Source of the DNA: Massilia terrae
GTDB lineage: Bacteria > Pseudomonadota > Gammaproteobacteria > Burkholderiales > Burkholderiaceae_D
Assembly: GCF_024753145.1 (NCBI RefSeq)
Contig: NZ_JANUGU010000007.1
Coordinates: forward strand, 124,001 to 188,000
DNA length: 64,000 bases
Direction: 5' to 3'
The position numbers were made by a program, and so were the translations under genes. The notes beneath the pieces are model-generated. The model was not told the DNA's origin. It saw nothing but the letters and a program-made list of their open reading frames with translations, and searched no databases. Positions 7,483 through 16,150 of this stretch are shown one piece after another. Positions within the stretch are counted from its first letter, which is position 1; each line of letters starts with the position of its first letter.

Positions 7483-10071
7483 ATGCAAATGCCGGAAGCG
7501 GACGCGACCGGGCTGGACCAGCTCAGCCTTGCGACGGCCGAGGCGGCTTTGCGCGCGCTCGGGTCGGGGCCGGACGGGCTCGATGCGGCCGAGGCCGCGC
7601 GGCGGCTGGCGGCGACCGGCCCCAACCAGGTGGCGCAGGATGCCGAACCCTCGCTCCCTGCCGAGCTGTGGGGCCGCGCCCGCAACCCGCTGAACGGCTT
7701 GCTGCTGTCGCTCGCTGCCGTCTCGATGCTGCTGGGCGACCTGCGCGCCGCCGCCGTCATCGCCACGATGGTGGTGCTGGCCGTGCTGACCGCCTTTATC
7801 CAGGAGCACCGCTCCAACCACGCCGCTGCGCGCCTGCGGGCCATGGTCACCACCACCGCCAGCGTGCGCCGCCGCGGCGCGGATGGCGTGGCCGCGCTGG
7901 CCGAGGTGCCGATCGCGGCGCTGGTACCGGGCGACGTGGTGCAGCTGTCGGCGGGCGACATGATCCCGGGCGACCTGCGCCTGCTGGAAGCCAAGGACTT
8001 GTTCGTGAACCAGTCCGCGCTTACCGGCGAATCCATGGCGGCCGAGAAATTCGCCGAGCCGGCGGTGCAGCCCGCCCCCTCGCCCTTTGAACTGAGCAAT
8101 ATCTGCTTCATGGGCTCCAACGTCGTCAGCGGCTATGGTGCCGGGGTGCTGGCGCGGACCGGCCGCCACACCAGCTTCGGCGCGCTGGCCCACCAGGTAG
8201 CCGGCCAGCGCCCGGCCAGCGCCTTCGACCGCGGCGTCGACCGCTTCACCTGGTTGATGATCCGCTTCATGGCGGTGATGGTGCCGCTGGTGTTCCTGAT
8301 CAATGGCCTGACCAAGCACGACTGGATCGAAGCGCTGTTCTTCGCGGTCGCGGTAGCGGTCGGCCTGACGCCGGAAATGCTGCCGATGATCGTGACCGTC
8401 AACCTGGCCAAGGGCGCGCTGGCGATGGCCAAGGAGCGCGTCATCGTCAAGCGCCTGCACGCGATCCAGGACGTCGGCGCCATGGACGTGCTGTGCACCG
8501 ACAAGACCGGCACCCTGACGCAGGACCGCATCATCCTGAAGCGCCACCTGGACATCCGCGGCCACGAGTCGGAGCAGGTATTGCAATACGCCTACCTGAA
8601 CAGCCACTTCCAGTCCGGCCTGAAGAACCTGCTCGACGTGGCGGTGCTCGAACACGTGGACCTGCACGGCAAGCTCGGCATCGACCGCGGCTACGCCAAG
8701 GTCGACGAGATTCCCTTCGACTTCGGCCGCAGGCGCCTGTCGGTGATCGTGGCCCAGCCCGACGGCAAGCATGTACTGATCTGCAAGGGCGCCGTCGAGG
8801 AGATGTCCGCGGCCTGCACCGAATACGTCATCGGCGCCGAACACGGCATGCTCGATCCCAGCCATTTCGCGGCGGCGCGCACCGAAACCGAGGCGCTGAA
8901 CGCGGACGGCTTCCGGGTGGTCGCGGTCGGCTACAAGGAAATGCCGCCGGAGCGGACCGTCTATTCGGCCGCCGACGAGGCCGGGCTGACCTTGCTGGGC
9001 TACATCGCCTTCCTCGATCCGCCCAAGGAGAGCGCGCGCCGGGCCATCGCGGCGCTGGCCGCGCGCGGCGTGGCCGTGAAAGTCCTGACCGGCGACAATC
9101 CGATCGTCGCGCGCAAGGTCTGCCATGACGTCGGGCTGGCAACCGGGGCCGTGCTAAACGGCGCCGACGTCGACGCCATGGACGACCAGGCGCTGGCCGA
9201 GGCCGCCACTCGCGCCAAGCTGATCGCCAAGTTGTCGCCGGCCCAGAAGGAACGCATCATCCGCCTGCTGCAAGGCCAGGGGCATGTGGTCGGCTTCCTC
9301 GGCGACGGCATCAACGACAGCCCCGCCCTGAAAGCGGCCGATGTCGGCATCTCGGTCGAGAACGCGGTCGACATCGCAAAGGAGACCGCGGACATCATCC
9401 TGCTCGAGAAAAGCCTGCTGGTGCTGCACGACGGCGTAGTCGAGGGACGCAAGGTGTTCGGCAACATCAGCAAATACATCCGGATGGGCGCCAGTTCGAA
9501 TTTCGGCAATATGTTCAGCGTGCTGGGCGCGAGCCTGTTCCTGCCCTTCCTGCCGATGGCGCCGCTGCAGGTGCTGACCAACAACCTGCTCTACGATTTC
9601 TCGCAGACTGCCATTCCCACTGACCGCGTCGACGAGGAATACCTGGCGCGGCCGCGCCGCTGGGACATCAGCAGCATCTTCAAGTTCATGATCGTGATGG
9701 GGCCGGTCAGCTCCATCTTCGACTACGCTACTTTCGGGATGATGTGGTTCGTGTTCCAGGCCGGCACCAGCCCGGCCCTGTTCCAGACCGGCTGGTTCGT
9801 CGAATCGCTGCTGACCCAGACCCTGGTGATCCACATCATCCGCACGGCCAGGCTGCCCTTTGTCGAAAGCCGCGCCAGCCCGGCGCTGCTGGCCACCACG
9901 CTGCTGGTGTGCATGGCCGGCATCGCCTTGCCGTATTCCTGGGCCGCGCCGGCGCTGGGCTTGGCCGCGCTGCCGTGGCACTACTGGCCGCTGGTCCTGC
10001 TACTGATCGGCGGCTACGCGGTGCTGGCGCAGCTGGTCAAGCTCTGGTTCGTGCGACGGTGGGGGATGTAG
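7483..10071 (+). CDS. mgtA: Magnesium-translocating P-type ATPase
   Basis: 862 residues. The MgtA/MgtB signature is clear: TPEMLPMIVTVNLAKGA in M4, CTDKTGTLTQDR with phospho-Asp340, GFLGDGINDSPALKAADVGI, and the diagnostic VFGNISKYIRMGASSNFGNMF / NNLLYDFSQTAIPTD stretch. MgtA pumps Mg2+ inward across the cytoplasmic membrane when Mg2+ is low. The start ATG at 7483 is preceded by GAAAGGAG. The 71-bp intergenic region is far too short for a Mg2+-sensing leader such as that of Salmonella mgtA, so regulation must differ. The 3' end overlaps the convergent thioredoxin gene by 72 bp. Confidence 0.93.
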   Translation: MQMPEADATGLDQLSLATAEAALRALGSGPDGLDAAEAARRLAATGPNQVAQDAEPSLPAELWGRARNPLNGLLLSLAAVSMLLGDLRAAAVIATMVVLAVLTAFIQEHRSNHAAARLRAMVTTTASVRRRGADGVAALAEVPIAALVPGDVVQLSAGDMIPGDLRLLEAKDLFVNQSALTGESMAAEKFAEPAVQPAPSPFELSNICFMGSNVVSGYGAGVLARTGRHTSFGALAHQVAGQRPASAFDRGVDRFTWLMIRFMAVMVPLVFLINGLTKHDWIEALFFAVAVAVGLTPEMLPMIVTVNLAKGALAMAKERVIVKRLHAIQDVGAMDVLCTDKTGTLTQDRIILKRHLDIRGHESEQVLQYAYLNSHFQSGLKNLLDVAVLEHVDLHGKLGIDRGYAKVDEIPFDFGRRRLSVIVAQPDGKHVLICKGAVEEMSAACTEYVIGAEHGMLDPSHFAAARTETEALNADGFRVVAVGYKEMPPERTVYSAADEAGLTLLGYIAFLDPPKESARRAIAALAARGVAVKVLTGDNPIVARKVCHDVGLATGAVLNGADVDAMDDQALAEAATRAKLIAKLSPAQKERIIRLLQGQGHVVGFLGDGINDSPALKAADVGISVENAVDIAKETADIILLEKSLLVLHDGVVEGRKVFGNISKYIRMGASSNFGNMFSVLGASLFLPFLPMAPLQVLTNNLLYDFSQTAIPTDRVDEEYLARPRRWDISSIFKFMIVMGPVSSIFDYATFGMMWFVFQAGTSPALFQTGWFVESLLTQTLVIHIIRTARLPFVESRASPALLATTLLVCMAGIALPYSWAAPALGLAALPWHYWPLVLLLIGGYAVLAQLVKLWFVRRWGM

Positions 10072-10515
10072 CTCGGCGCGCGCACGCTCCGCCCGCTCGA
10101 AAGCGTGGTCCAGGTAAGCGCCATACATGCCGGCCACGTCGCCGCCGACGATCGGATCGGCCAGCGCGCGGCCCTGCGCGTCGACCAGCAGCACGGTCGG
10201 CGCGGCGCGCACGCCGAACTTGCGGACGACCGCCTCTTGCGTCGATGCGCCATCCAGTCCAGCGACCGGCGCCGCGCTGCCAAGCACGACTTCCCGCACC
10301 AGCTTGCCCTCGCGCACCATCGACAGCATATAGCGCTGCCGCACATCCTCGCAGAAGCGGCACCCCGGCAAGGTGAAGAACAGCACCAGCGGACGCTGGC
10401 TGCGCGCCGCCTCGCCGCTGTCGGCCTGCCAGTCGGTCAGCGGCGGCACCACCGGCGCGGCCGCCGCAGCTGCCGACACCAGCAACAAGGATAAGCAGGC
10501 CAGCCGCCGGTTCAT
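10000..10515 (-). CDS. Periplasmic thioredoxin-fold protein of the sox operon (SoxW/SoxS-like)
   Basis: 171 residues with a Sec signal peptide ([20 protein letters not shown]) and a thioredoxin-fold core with the redox motif GCRFC. A cis-Pro context, RAAPTVLLVD, and GGDVAGMYGAYLDHA follow. Its ATG overlaps the stop of the upstream tlpA-like gene (ATGA), so it is the last gene of the sox transcript. Sox thioredoxins (SoxS, SoxW) keep the SoxY carrier cysteine reduced, and that is the likely role. The 3' end runs 72 bp into the convergent mgtA coding sequence. Exact SoxS or SoxW orthology is unresolved. Confidence 0.8.
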   Translation of the reverse strand: MNRRLACLSLLLVSAAAAAAPVVPPLTDWQADSGEAARSQRPLVLFFTLPGCRFCEDVRQRYMLSMVREGKLVREVVLGSAAPVAGLDGASTQEAVVRKFGVRAAPTVLLVDAQGRALADPIVGGDVAGMYGAYLDHAFERAERARAELHPPPSHEPELDQLRQHRVAADQ

Positions 10516-11015
10516 GGGAGCGCGCCGCGCGCGAAGGCGGCGATGTCGTCGACATCCTCGTCCAGCATTTCGCCGGACTCGACCTGGTGGACCGTCCCGT
10601 CCCGGCCCAGCACCACCAGCGCCGGCAATCCCTTCGGCTTGCCGATCACGTTTTCCAGCGCGCCCGCATCGAGCAGCACCGGGAACTTCCAGCCGAACCT
10701 TGCGGTCCACTGCTTAACCTTGGCGGCCTGTTCCCGGTCGCCATGTTCGATGTTGACGCCGATGACCAGCAGCCGCTGCGCATTGGCCGTGTACAGGCGC
10801 TGCAACTGCGGCGCCTCGTGCATGCAGAACGGGCACCAGGTCGCGAACCAGGCCAGCACCACCACCTTGCCCTCCAGCGCCTTGGCCGGGACCTGCGCCG
10901 CCGCGGCCAGCGCCGGCAGCGACACCGCCTGCCCTTTCACCGGCAGCGGCGCCGCGTGCACCGCGCACGCCAGCAGCAGGGCCGCAAGGCAGGCTGGCCA
11001 GCGGAAGAATCTCAC
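10512..11015 (-). CDS. TlpA-like thiol:disulfide oxidoreductase of the sox operon
   Basis: 167 residues: a signal peptide or membrane anchor (WPACLAALLLACAVHA), then a TlpA/ResA-type thioredoxin domain with WFATWCPFCMHEAPQL (CPFC active site) and the cis-Pro block KGLPALVVLGRDG. The start is a GTG at 11015 that overlaps the soxB stop (GTGA); longer upstream frames run inside soxB and look non-coding. It probably supplies reducing equivalents in the periplasm to Sox proteins or to cytochrome c assembly. Two thioredoxins side by side after soxB is consistent with known sox clusters. Confidence 0.83.
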   Translation of the reverse strand: MRFFRWPACLAALLLACAVHAAPLPVKGQAVSLPALAAAAQVPAKALEGKVVVLAWFATWCPFCMHEAPQLQRLYTANAQRLLVIGVNIEHGDREQAAKVKQWTARFGWKFPVLLDAGALENVIGKPKGLPALVVLGRDGTVHQVESGEMLDEDVDDIAAFARGALP

Positions 11016-12730
11016 GCCACCAGTCCCGGATTGCCCTGCACGCCGATCAGGCGCGGCGTGTTGACGGCGCGCGCCTGCACCGTCTTCTTGTTGCGCAGCC
11101 AGCCGGCCACCACGTCCCACACCGGCTCGCCGCTGGCGCCTTCGGCCACCGGCGCCCAGCCGGCCACCTTGTACTTCTTGTCGGCCTCGACCGGTTTGCC
11201 GTTCAGGCGCATGTCCTGGATGCGCGCGCCGATCCGCGCGTTCGGGTCGATCGCATACGTCATGCCGCCCACGCGTACCATATCGCCGCCCTGCTGGTAG
11301 TAGGGGTCGGGGTTGAACAGGTTGTCTGCCACGTCTTCCATCACGGTCTTGATGGTGGCGCCCGTCATTTCGGTCAGCGTCGAATACGAATAGGTGGTCG
11401 CGGTCTGGTCCATCAGGTCTTCCATCAGGATCGGGCTGCCAGGCAGCAGCGAGGTGCCCCAGCGGAAGCCCGGCGAGAACGCGATCTCGGCGCCCTTCAC
11501 GTCCAGCAGGGCGTCGACGATCAGCTGGTCGAAGCTGCCGTTGAAGTTGCCGCGACGGTAGAGCGTGCCATCGGTGACGGCCAGCTTCTCGCCCAGCTTC
11601 GCTTCGTACGGCGCACGGACCCGCTTGATCAGCGCATCCATCGCCGGATCGGCCGGCAGGAAGCGCGAGAACACCGGCAATAGCTTGTAGCGGAAGTCCG
11701 ACACCTTCCCGTCGCGCACGTCGAAATCGAGCACGCCGAGGAATTTGCCGTTCGAGCCGGCATTGGTCACCAGCGTCTTGCCGCCGCCATTCGACACGAT
11801 CACCGGCTGCGGCACGCCGTCATGCGTGTGGCCGCCGAGGATGGCGTCGATGCCGCGCACGCGGCTGGCCATCTTCAGGTCCACGTCCATGCCGTTGTGC
11901 GACAGCAGGACCACCACCTTGGCCCCCTTGGCACGCGCCTCGTCCACCATCGCCTGCATGTGCTCTTCCTCGATGCCGAAGCTCCAGTCCGGCGTCATAT
12001 AGCGCGGGTTGGCGATCGGCGTGTACGGGAAGGCCTGGCCGATCACGGCCACCGGCACCCCGTTCATCTCCTTGATCACATAGGGCGAGAACACCGGATC
12101 GCCGAAATCGTTGGTCTTGATGTTTTGCGCGACGAAATCGACCTTGCCCTTGAAGTCCTTGTCGACGATTTCCTTCACGCGCTTGTCGCCCAGCGTCATT
12201 TCCCAGTGCGCCGTCATCACGTCCACGCCCAGCGCCAGGCAGGCGTCGACCATGTCCTGGCCTTTGGTCCACAGCGCCGTGGCCGAGCCCTGCCAGGTGT
12301 CGCCGCCGTCCAGCAGCAGCGCGCCGGGCCGGCTGGCCTTCATGCGCTTGACCAGGGTGGCGAGGTGGGCGAAACCGCCGACCTTGCCGTAGGTGTGCGC
12401 GGCCTTCTCGAAATCGAGGCAGGTGAAGGCATGGGCTTCGGCGCTGCCGCGCGCCAGCCCGGCCTGTTTGAGCAGGTGCTCGCCGACCAGGTGAGGCACC
12501 TTGCCAACCGACGGACCGATCCCAAGGTTGACGCTCGGTTCGCGGAAATGGATGGGCCTGAGCTGCGCGTGGCAGTCGGTAAAGTGAAGGAAGTGCACGT
12601 TGCCGAAGCGCGGCACATCGTACAGTTGCCCGGCGGACGGCGCCGCCAGCGCACTGGGCGCATCGAGCAACATGCCACCGGCGGCGGCAATCCCCATCAC
12701 CTGCATGAATTCACGGCGGTTCAGGCCCAT
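11012..12730 (-). CDS. soxB: Thiosulfohydrolase SoxB
   Basis: 572 residues with a Tat signal (NRREFMQVMGIAAAGGMLL). It belongs to the 5'-nucleotidase/metallophosphatase superfamily: metal-binding blocks HFTDCHAQLRP, LLDGGDTWQGSATALW, HWEMTLG, VVLLSHNGMD and GGHTHDG. SoxB is a periplasmic dimanganese enzyme that hydrolyses the terminal sulfonate of SoxY-bound thiosulfate to sulfate. It lies between soxX (10 bp upstream) and the tlpA-like gene (4-bp overlap). Length matches the family. Confidence 0.96.
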   Translation of the reverse strand: MGLNRREFMQVMGIAAAGGMLLDAPSALAAPSAGQLYDVPRFGNVHFLHFTDCHAQLRPIHFREPSVNLGIGPSVGKVPHLVGEHLLKQAGLARGSAEAHAFTCLDFEKAAHTYGKVGGFAHLATLVKRMKASRPGALLLDGGDTWQGSATALWTKGQDMVDACLALGVDVMTAHWEMTLGDKRVKEIVDKDFKGKVDFVAQNIKTNDFGDPVFSPYVIKEMNGVPVAVIGQAFPYTPIANPRYMTPDWSFGIEEEHMQAMVDEARAKGAKVVVLLSHNGMDVDLKMASRVRGIDAILGGHTHDGVPQPVIVSNGGGKTLVTNAGSNGKFLGVLDFDVRDGKVSDFRYKLLPVFSRFLPADPAMDALIKRVRAPYEAKLGEKLAVTDGTLYRRGNFNGSFDQLIVDALLDVKGAEIAFSPGFRWGTSLLPGSPILMEDLMDQTATTYSYSTLTEMTGATIKTVMEDVADNLFNPDPYYQQGGDMVRVGGMTYAIDPNARIGARIQDMRLNGKPVEADKKYKVAGWAPVAEGASGEPVWDVVAGWLRNKKTVQARAVNTPRLIGVQGNPGLVA

Positions 12731-12740
12731 TGATACTCCC

Positions 12741-13343
12741 TTACTTGTTGACCGGCGACTGCGGGTCGAGCAGCAGCGCCATCACGTCTTTCATCTGCTG
12801 CTCGGTCAGCACCCCGTTGTGGCCGAAGCGCGGCATGCGCGAGCAAGCGTTGTAGGCCTGGGCGTTGAACAGCTTGGCCCAGGTGTACTTCACGACTTCT
12901 TCGCTGTTGCCGCGCAGCTTGCCGTACTGGTAGAGCGAAGGCCCGATATTGCCGAACGAGATCTCTTCCTTCGAGATCTGGTGGCAGGCATAGCAGTTGC
13001 CACCGTTCTCCGAGCCGGACTTGTCCGAGGACTGCATGCCGCGCCCGTTCTGGGCGATCTTCTCGCCCGCCTTCCAGTCGCCCATGTATTGGCCGTCGGC
13101 CGGATACTTGACCGACTTGAGCTGGGCAGCTTCCAGCTTCTTCGCCTTGGCCGGTGGCAGCGGTTTCTCCGCGCTGCACGCCTGCTGGATCTCGTCGCGA
13201 TCCGTCACGCGCTCGACCGTGGCCGGGCCCTTGGATTTGAAATCGGACTTGATCAGTCCTACGGCCGCCCGCGACATGTCATCGGCGGCGCACGCAACGC
13301 CGGTCGCGAGCATCAGGGCCAGCGCCATCTTCAGCTGTTTCAT
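12741..13343 (-). CDS. soxX: Cytochrome c SoxX
   Basis: 200 residues with a Sec signal peptide (MKQLKMALALMLATGVACA), one haem c site (CYACH, about residue 117) and a later Met in CSRMPRFGHNGVL that can be the distal ligand, as in SoxX. With SoxA it forms the SoxAX complex that couples thiosulfate oxidatively to the SoxY cysteine. The ATG is preceded by AAGGAGA. It sits directly between soxA and soxB. An extra segment between the signal and the haem site makes it longer than the smallest SoxX proteins. Confidence 0.93.
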   Translation of the reverse strand: MKQLKMALALMLATGVACAADDMSRAAVGLIKSDFKSKGPATVERVTDRDEIQQACSAEKPLPPAKAKKLEAAQLKSVKYPADGQYMGDWKAGEKIAQNGRGMQSSDKSGSENGGNCYACHQISKEEISFGNIGPSLYQYGKLRGNSEEVVKYTWAKLFNAQAYNACSRMPRFGHNGVLTEQQMKDVMALLLDPQSPVNK

Positions 13344-13352
13344 CGCTTCTCC

Positions 13353-14156
13353 TTAGCGTTTGAGCGCGGGGCCGTTGTAGACGCCGCCGTTGGCATTACG
13401 GGCCAGGAACATCGTCAATGCAGTGATCGCTTCCGAGCCATACATCGGCTCCGGGAAGCGCTGCTGGCGGAAGCAGTCGGCCAGGCGGTGCTGCATGGTG
13501 CGCACCTCGCCCTGTGACACGCGGTAAGCCGGCCAGGTGGTGTAGGCGGCCTGCGCGTCCTTGGTCTTGGTCAGGTTCGGCAGGTCCTGCATGCGGATGC
13601 GCATCTTGTCGCCGCTGTGGCAGGTTGCGCAGGCGAAGTCGTGCGAGCCGCCGCGGTAGTAGAACAGCTGCTTGCCCAGTTCGTAGGCGCGCTTTTCCTG
13701 CGGATGATTCATCGGCACGTTCATCTTGATGCCGCGCGACTGCGCCGTGATGTAGGCCACCATCGGCTCGATGTCGGACGGCTTGTCGGTGGAGCCGAAA
13801 TGCGCCGCCGTCGCCTGTTCCTCCGTCAGCCCCTGCAGGGTCATGCGGCAATACATCAGGCGCTGCTCCAGGTCCATCACCTTGTTGGTGTCCTTGAAGT
13901 AACGTGGCAGCTCGGCATAGGCGCCCTTGAGCACGCCCGGCCCCTTGCCGAGGTCGCATGCTTCGAGCGTCGCCTGCCTGGGGCCGGCCTTGGCCTTCCA
14001 CAATTCCTCACCCTTCATTTCCCACAGCTCGGCCGGATTGTCGCCGGCCAGCATTTCCCGGTATTTCGCGATCTCGTCGGACTGGTCCTGCGCCAGCGCG
14101 AAGGCGGCCACCGCCAGCCCGGCCGCGCCTGCCAACATCATGCTCGTGCGTCTCAT
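13353..14156 (-). CDS. soxA: L-cysteine S-thiosulfotransferase subunit SoxA (single-haem type)
   Basis: 267 residues from the ATG at 14156, which has GGAGAAGAG just upstream; a longer frame to 14195 lacks support. Signal peptide MRRTSMMLAGAAGLAVAAFA. Only one CxxCH (CATCH) is present. The N-terminal haem of two-haem SoxA proteins is replaced by isolated cysteines (EACDLG and MYCRMT), which in single-haem SoxA form a disulfide. The catalytic cysteine is visible as ADCFRQQRFP near the C-terminus. Partner of SoxX; transfers thiosulfate to SoxY. Confidence 0.94.
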   Translation of the reverse strand: MRRTSMMLAGAAGLAVAAFALAQDQSDEIAKYREMLAGDNPAELWEMKGEELWKAKAGPRQATLEACDLGKGPGVLKGAYAELPRYFKDTNKVMDLEQRLMYCRMTLQGLTEEQATAAHFGSTDKPSDIEPMVAYITAQSRGIKMNVPMNHPQEKRAYELGKQLFYYRGGSHDFACATCHSGDKMRIRMQDLPNLTKTKDAQAAYTTWPAYRVSQGEVRTMQHRLADCFRQQRFPEPMYGSEAITALTMFLARNANGGVYNGPALKR

Positions 14157-14209
14157 CTCTTCTCCTTTGAAGTGAACGGGGCGGTTCTGCGCCACCCTCG
14201 CTGCTGCGC

Positions 14210-14518
14210 TCAGGCCACGACGGTGTCGTCGGTGCGGGTATCGCCGGTGTTGTCCACCCAGCTGATGCTGACCTTGTCGCCCTTCTTGCCCTTGAACTTG
14301 AACGACAGGAAGGGATCCTTCGAGACCGAGGTTCCCATCAGGCAGTCGAGCACCACCTGGTCATTGCATTTGCCGACCAGCTTCTGGATGAAGTGGGCCG
14401 GGATCACATTGCCGGCCGCGTCCTTGCGCTGGCCGGTTTCCATATCGTGGCGCATCAGGACCTTGACTTCGACGACGTCGCCGCTGGCGCTTGCGCGGAT
14501 GCGCATTGGGTTACCCAT
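14210..14518 (-). CDS. soxZ: Sulfur carrier complex subunit SoxZ
   Basis: 102 residues, no signal peptide; SoxZ is known to travel to the periplasm with SoxY. Family features are RIRASASGDVVEVKVLMRHD near the start, then HFIQKLVGKC and the immunoglobulin-like core ending DNTGDTRTD. It forms the SoxYZ heterodimer whose SoxY arm carries the sulfur intermediate. It sits between soxY and soxA, the canonical YZA order. Confidence 0.95.
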   Translation of the reverse strand: MGNPMRIRASASGDVVEVKVLMRHDMETGQRKDAAGNVIPAHFIQKLVGKCNDQVVLDCLMGTSVSKDPFLSFKFKGKKGDKVSISWVDNTGDTRTDDTVVA

Positions 14519-14548
14519 GTTCGTTTCCTCGTGTGAATGTTTAACGAA

Positions 14549-15010
14549 TCAGCCGCCGCAGCCGCCCAGCGTGACCTTGATTTCCTTGCTGGCGATCAGC
14601 CACTTGCCATTGGCCTTGACCAGCGCGTGCACGTTCGAGGTGCCGCCCATCTTGATGCGGGTGCTGACCGAGGGCTCGGTGCCTGCCGGCAGCGTGAATG
14701 CGGCCGACAGCGGGTTCGGGTTCTTCTCGACCAGGATCGCCATGTATTCGGTGCCTGGCACATTGCTGGTGACCGACACCGGCACCACCGCGCCGTTCTC
14801 GGCGATGGCCGGGCCGTTGACCGCGATGTCGGCGCTGACGGCGGCGCCCTCCGCGCCGATCGCCTTCAGGGCGTCGGCCAGGGTCTTGGCGTCGAAGCCG
14901 CTGGCGTTCCAGTCGGCCGCCATGGCCGCGTTGGGCTTGATGATACCGGCGCTGATCGCCAGGCCCATCACGGTCGCGATGCGCAACAGTTCGCGTCGTT
15001 TCTGATTCAT
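14549..15010 (-). CDS. soxY: Sulfur-carrier subunit SoxY
   Basis: 153 residues. It ends with the diagnostic swinging-arm motif GGCGG whose cysteine carries the sulfane intermediate. A twin-arginine-type leader (NQKRRELLRIATVMGLAISAG) exports SoxYZ. Start chosen is the ATG at 15010, 8 bases after AGGAGG; the ATG at 15016 has a spacing of only 2. Heterodimer partner of SoxZ and substrate of SoxAX, SoxB and SoxCD. Confidence 0.95.
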   Translation of the reverse strand: MNQKRRELLRIATVMGLAISAGIIKPNAAMAADWNASGFDAKTLADALKAIGAEGAAVSADIAVNGPAIAENGAVVPVSVTSNVPGTEYMAILVEKNPNPLSAAFTLPAGTEPSVSTRIKMGGTSNVHALVKANGKWLIASKEIKVTLGGCGG

Positions 15011-15073
15011 TCCCATCTCCTCCTTGTTATGCCGCTCGCGCGGCGCTGATTCTTTACTTGCCAATTTGTTGCC

Positions 15074-15098
15074 GTCGTTCCCGCGAAGGCTGGAACCC
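15074..15098. repeat. Solitary REP-like palindrome half
   Basis: GTCGTTCCCGCGAAGG followed by CTGGAACCC lies between soxY and soxD. It matches the left end of the dispersed REP elements at 35251 and 59211-59238 with some decay of the stem. It is the only REP-like element inside the sox operon and might locally affect mRNA stability. Confidence 0.55.
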
Positions 15099-15121
15099 TC
15101 GCTAAAGCACGCGCTTCCTAA

Positions 15122-16150
15122 TCAATTAGCCCCGGCCAAAATCCAGCCGACCAGCTGCTGCACTTCCCCATCCTTCAGCTGCGCCTGCGGCGGCATCGGC
15201 ATCGCGCCCCAGTTGCCGCTGCCGCCGGCCTTGATCTTGGCGGCCAGCGCCACTGCGGCCTTGGCGTCATCCTTGTAGCGCGCCGCCACTTGCGCGAAGC
15301 CGGGGCCGACCAGCTTGTCCTTGATGCCGTGGCAGGCCAGGCAGGCGTTCTGCTGGGCCAGCGCCAGCACCGGCGACGGTCCCTTGGCGGGCGCCGCGGC
15401 CGCGGCCGGAGCCGGCGCGCCGGAAGGCAGGCTGGTGTCGACGCCGCGCACCGGGCCGAAAGTACGGTTCTGCTGCGCCACGTTGCCGTGCGCATTGCGC
15501 GACACCTCCGGCAAGGTCGAATGCAGCTCGGTCGGTGCGCAGTTCTTCATGCAGGCCACGCTCTTCACGTCCGGCTTGCCCTTCACGTCCCACATGCCAT
15601 GATTGGTGCTCATGCCGTTGCGGTTGGGCATGCGCTTCTGCACCTCGGCGATGTTCTGGTCGGACAGGGTGAAGTCGTCCGGCACGATCTCGGCGAGGTT
15701 GAGGATGTAGGCCAGCACCGAATACACCTCGTCGTTGGACAGCGACTTGGGCGCGTTCCACGGCATCGCGCGGTGGATGTAGTCCCACAGCGTGGACACC
15801 GTGGCCACCTTCATGATGGTGGTGCGCTGCGGCTGGCGGTTGGTCTTGAGCGCGGCCACGTGGCCGGTCTTGATGTCGTCCGCCGTGGTGCCGCCGATAA
15901 TCGGCGTGAACACTTCGTTCGATTCGCCGAAGGTGCCGTGGCAGGAGGCGCAGCGGCCTTCCCACACCGTCATGCCCTTGGCCACCGTACCCGATCCTTT
16001 CGGCAGGCCCTTGAAGTCGGGCCGCACATCGATGTCCCAGGCCGCGATTTCCTTCGGCGTGGCCGGGCGGCCGACGTTCGGATGCTCCTGCGCGATGGCG
16101 GCGCCGGCCGCGAACAGCAGCGCCAGCAGCAGCTTAGTAGACCTGGACAT
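15122..16150 (-). CDS. soxD: Diheme cytochrome c SoxD
   Basis: 342 residues from the ATG at 16150; the gene overlaps soxC by 17 bp. Signal peptide (MSRSTKLLLALLFAAGAAIA). The first haem domain has CASCH with GTFGESNEVFTPI. The second, C-terminal domain after an Ala/Pro linker has CLACH with a downstream Met (AMPMPP). This is the electron-accepting subunit of the SoxCD sulfane dehydrogenase. Its presence implies complete oxidation of thiosulfate to sulfate rather than sulfur-globule storage. Confidence 0.94.
   Translation of the reverse strand: MSRSTKLLLALLFAAGAAIAQEHPNVGRPATPKEIAAWDIDVRPDFKGLPKGSGTVAKGMTVWEGRCASCHGTFGESNEVFTPIIGGTTADDIKTGHVAALKTNRQPQRTTIMKVATVSTLWDYIHRAMPWNAPKSLSNDEVYSVLAYILNLAEIVPDDFTLSDQNIAEVQKRMPNRNGMSTNHGMWDVKGKPDVKSVACMKNCAPTELHSTLPEVSRNAHGNVAQQNRTFGPVRGVDTSLPSGAPAPAAAAAPAKGPSPVLALAQQNACLACHGIKDKLVGPGFAQVAARYKDDAKAAVALAAKIKAGGSGNWGAMPMPPQAQLKDGEVQQLVGWILAGAN

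Noticed and set aside
5417..7693. Long plus-strand frame antisense to the Ca-type ATPase
   Set aside because: The opposite strand encodes an intact P-type ATPase with all motifs; this frame has none.
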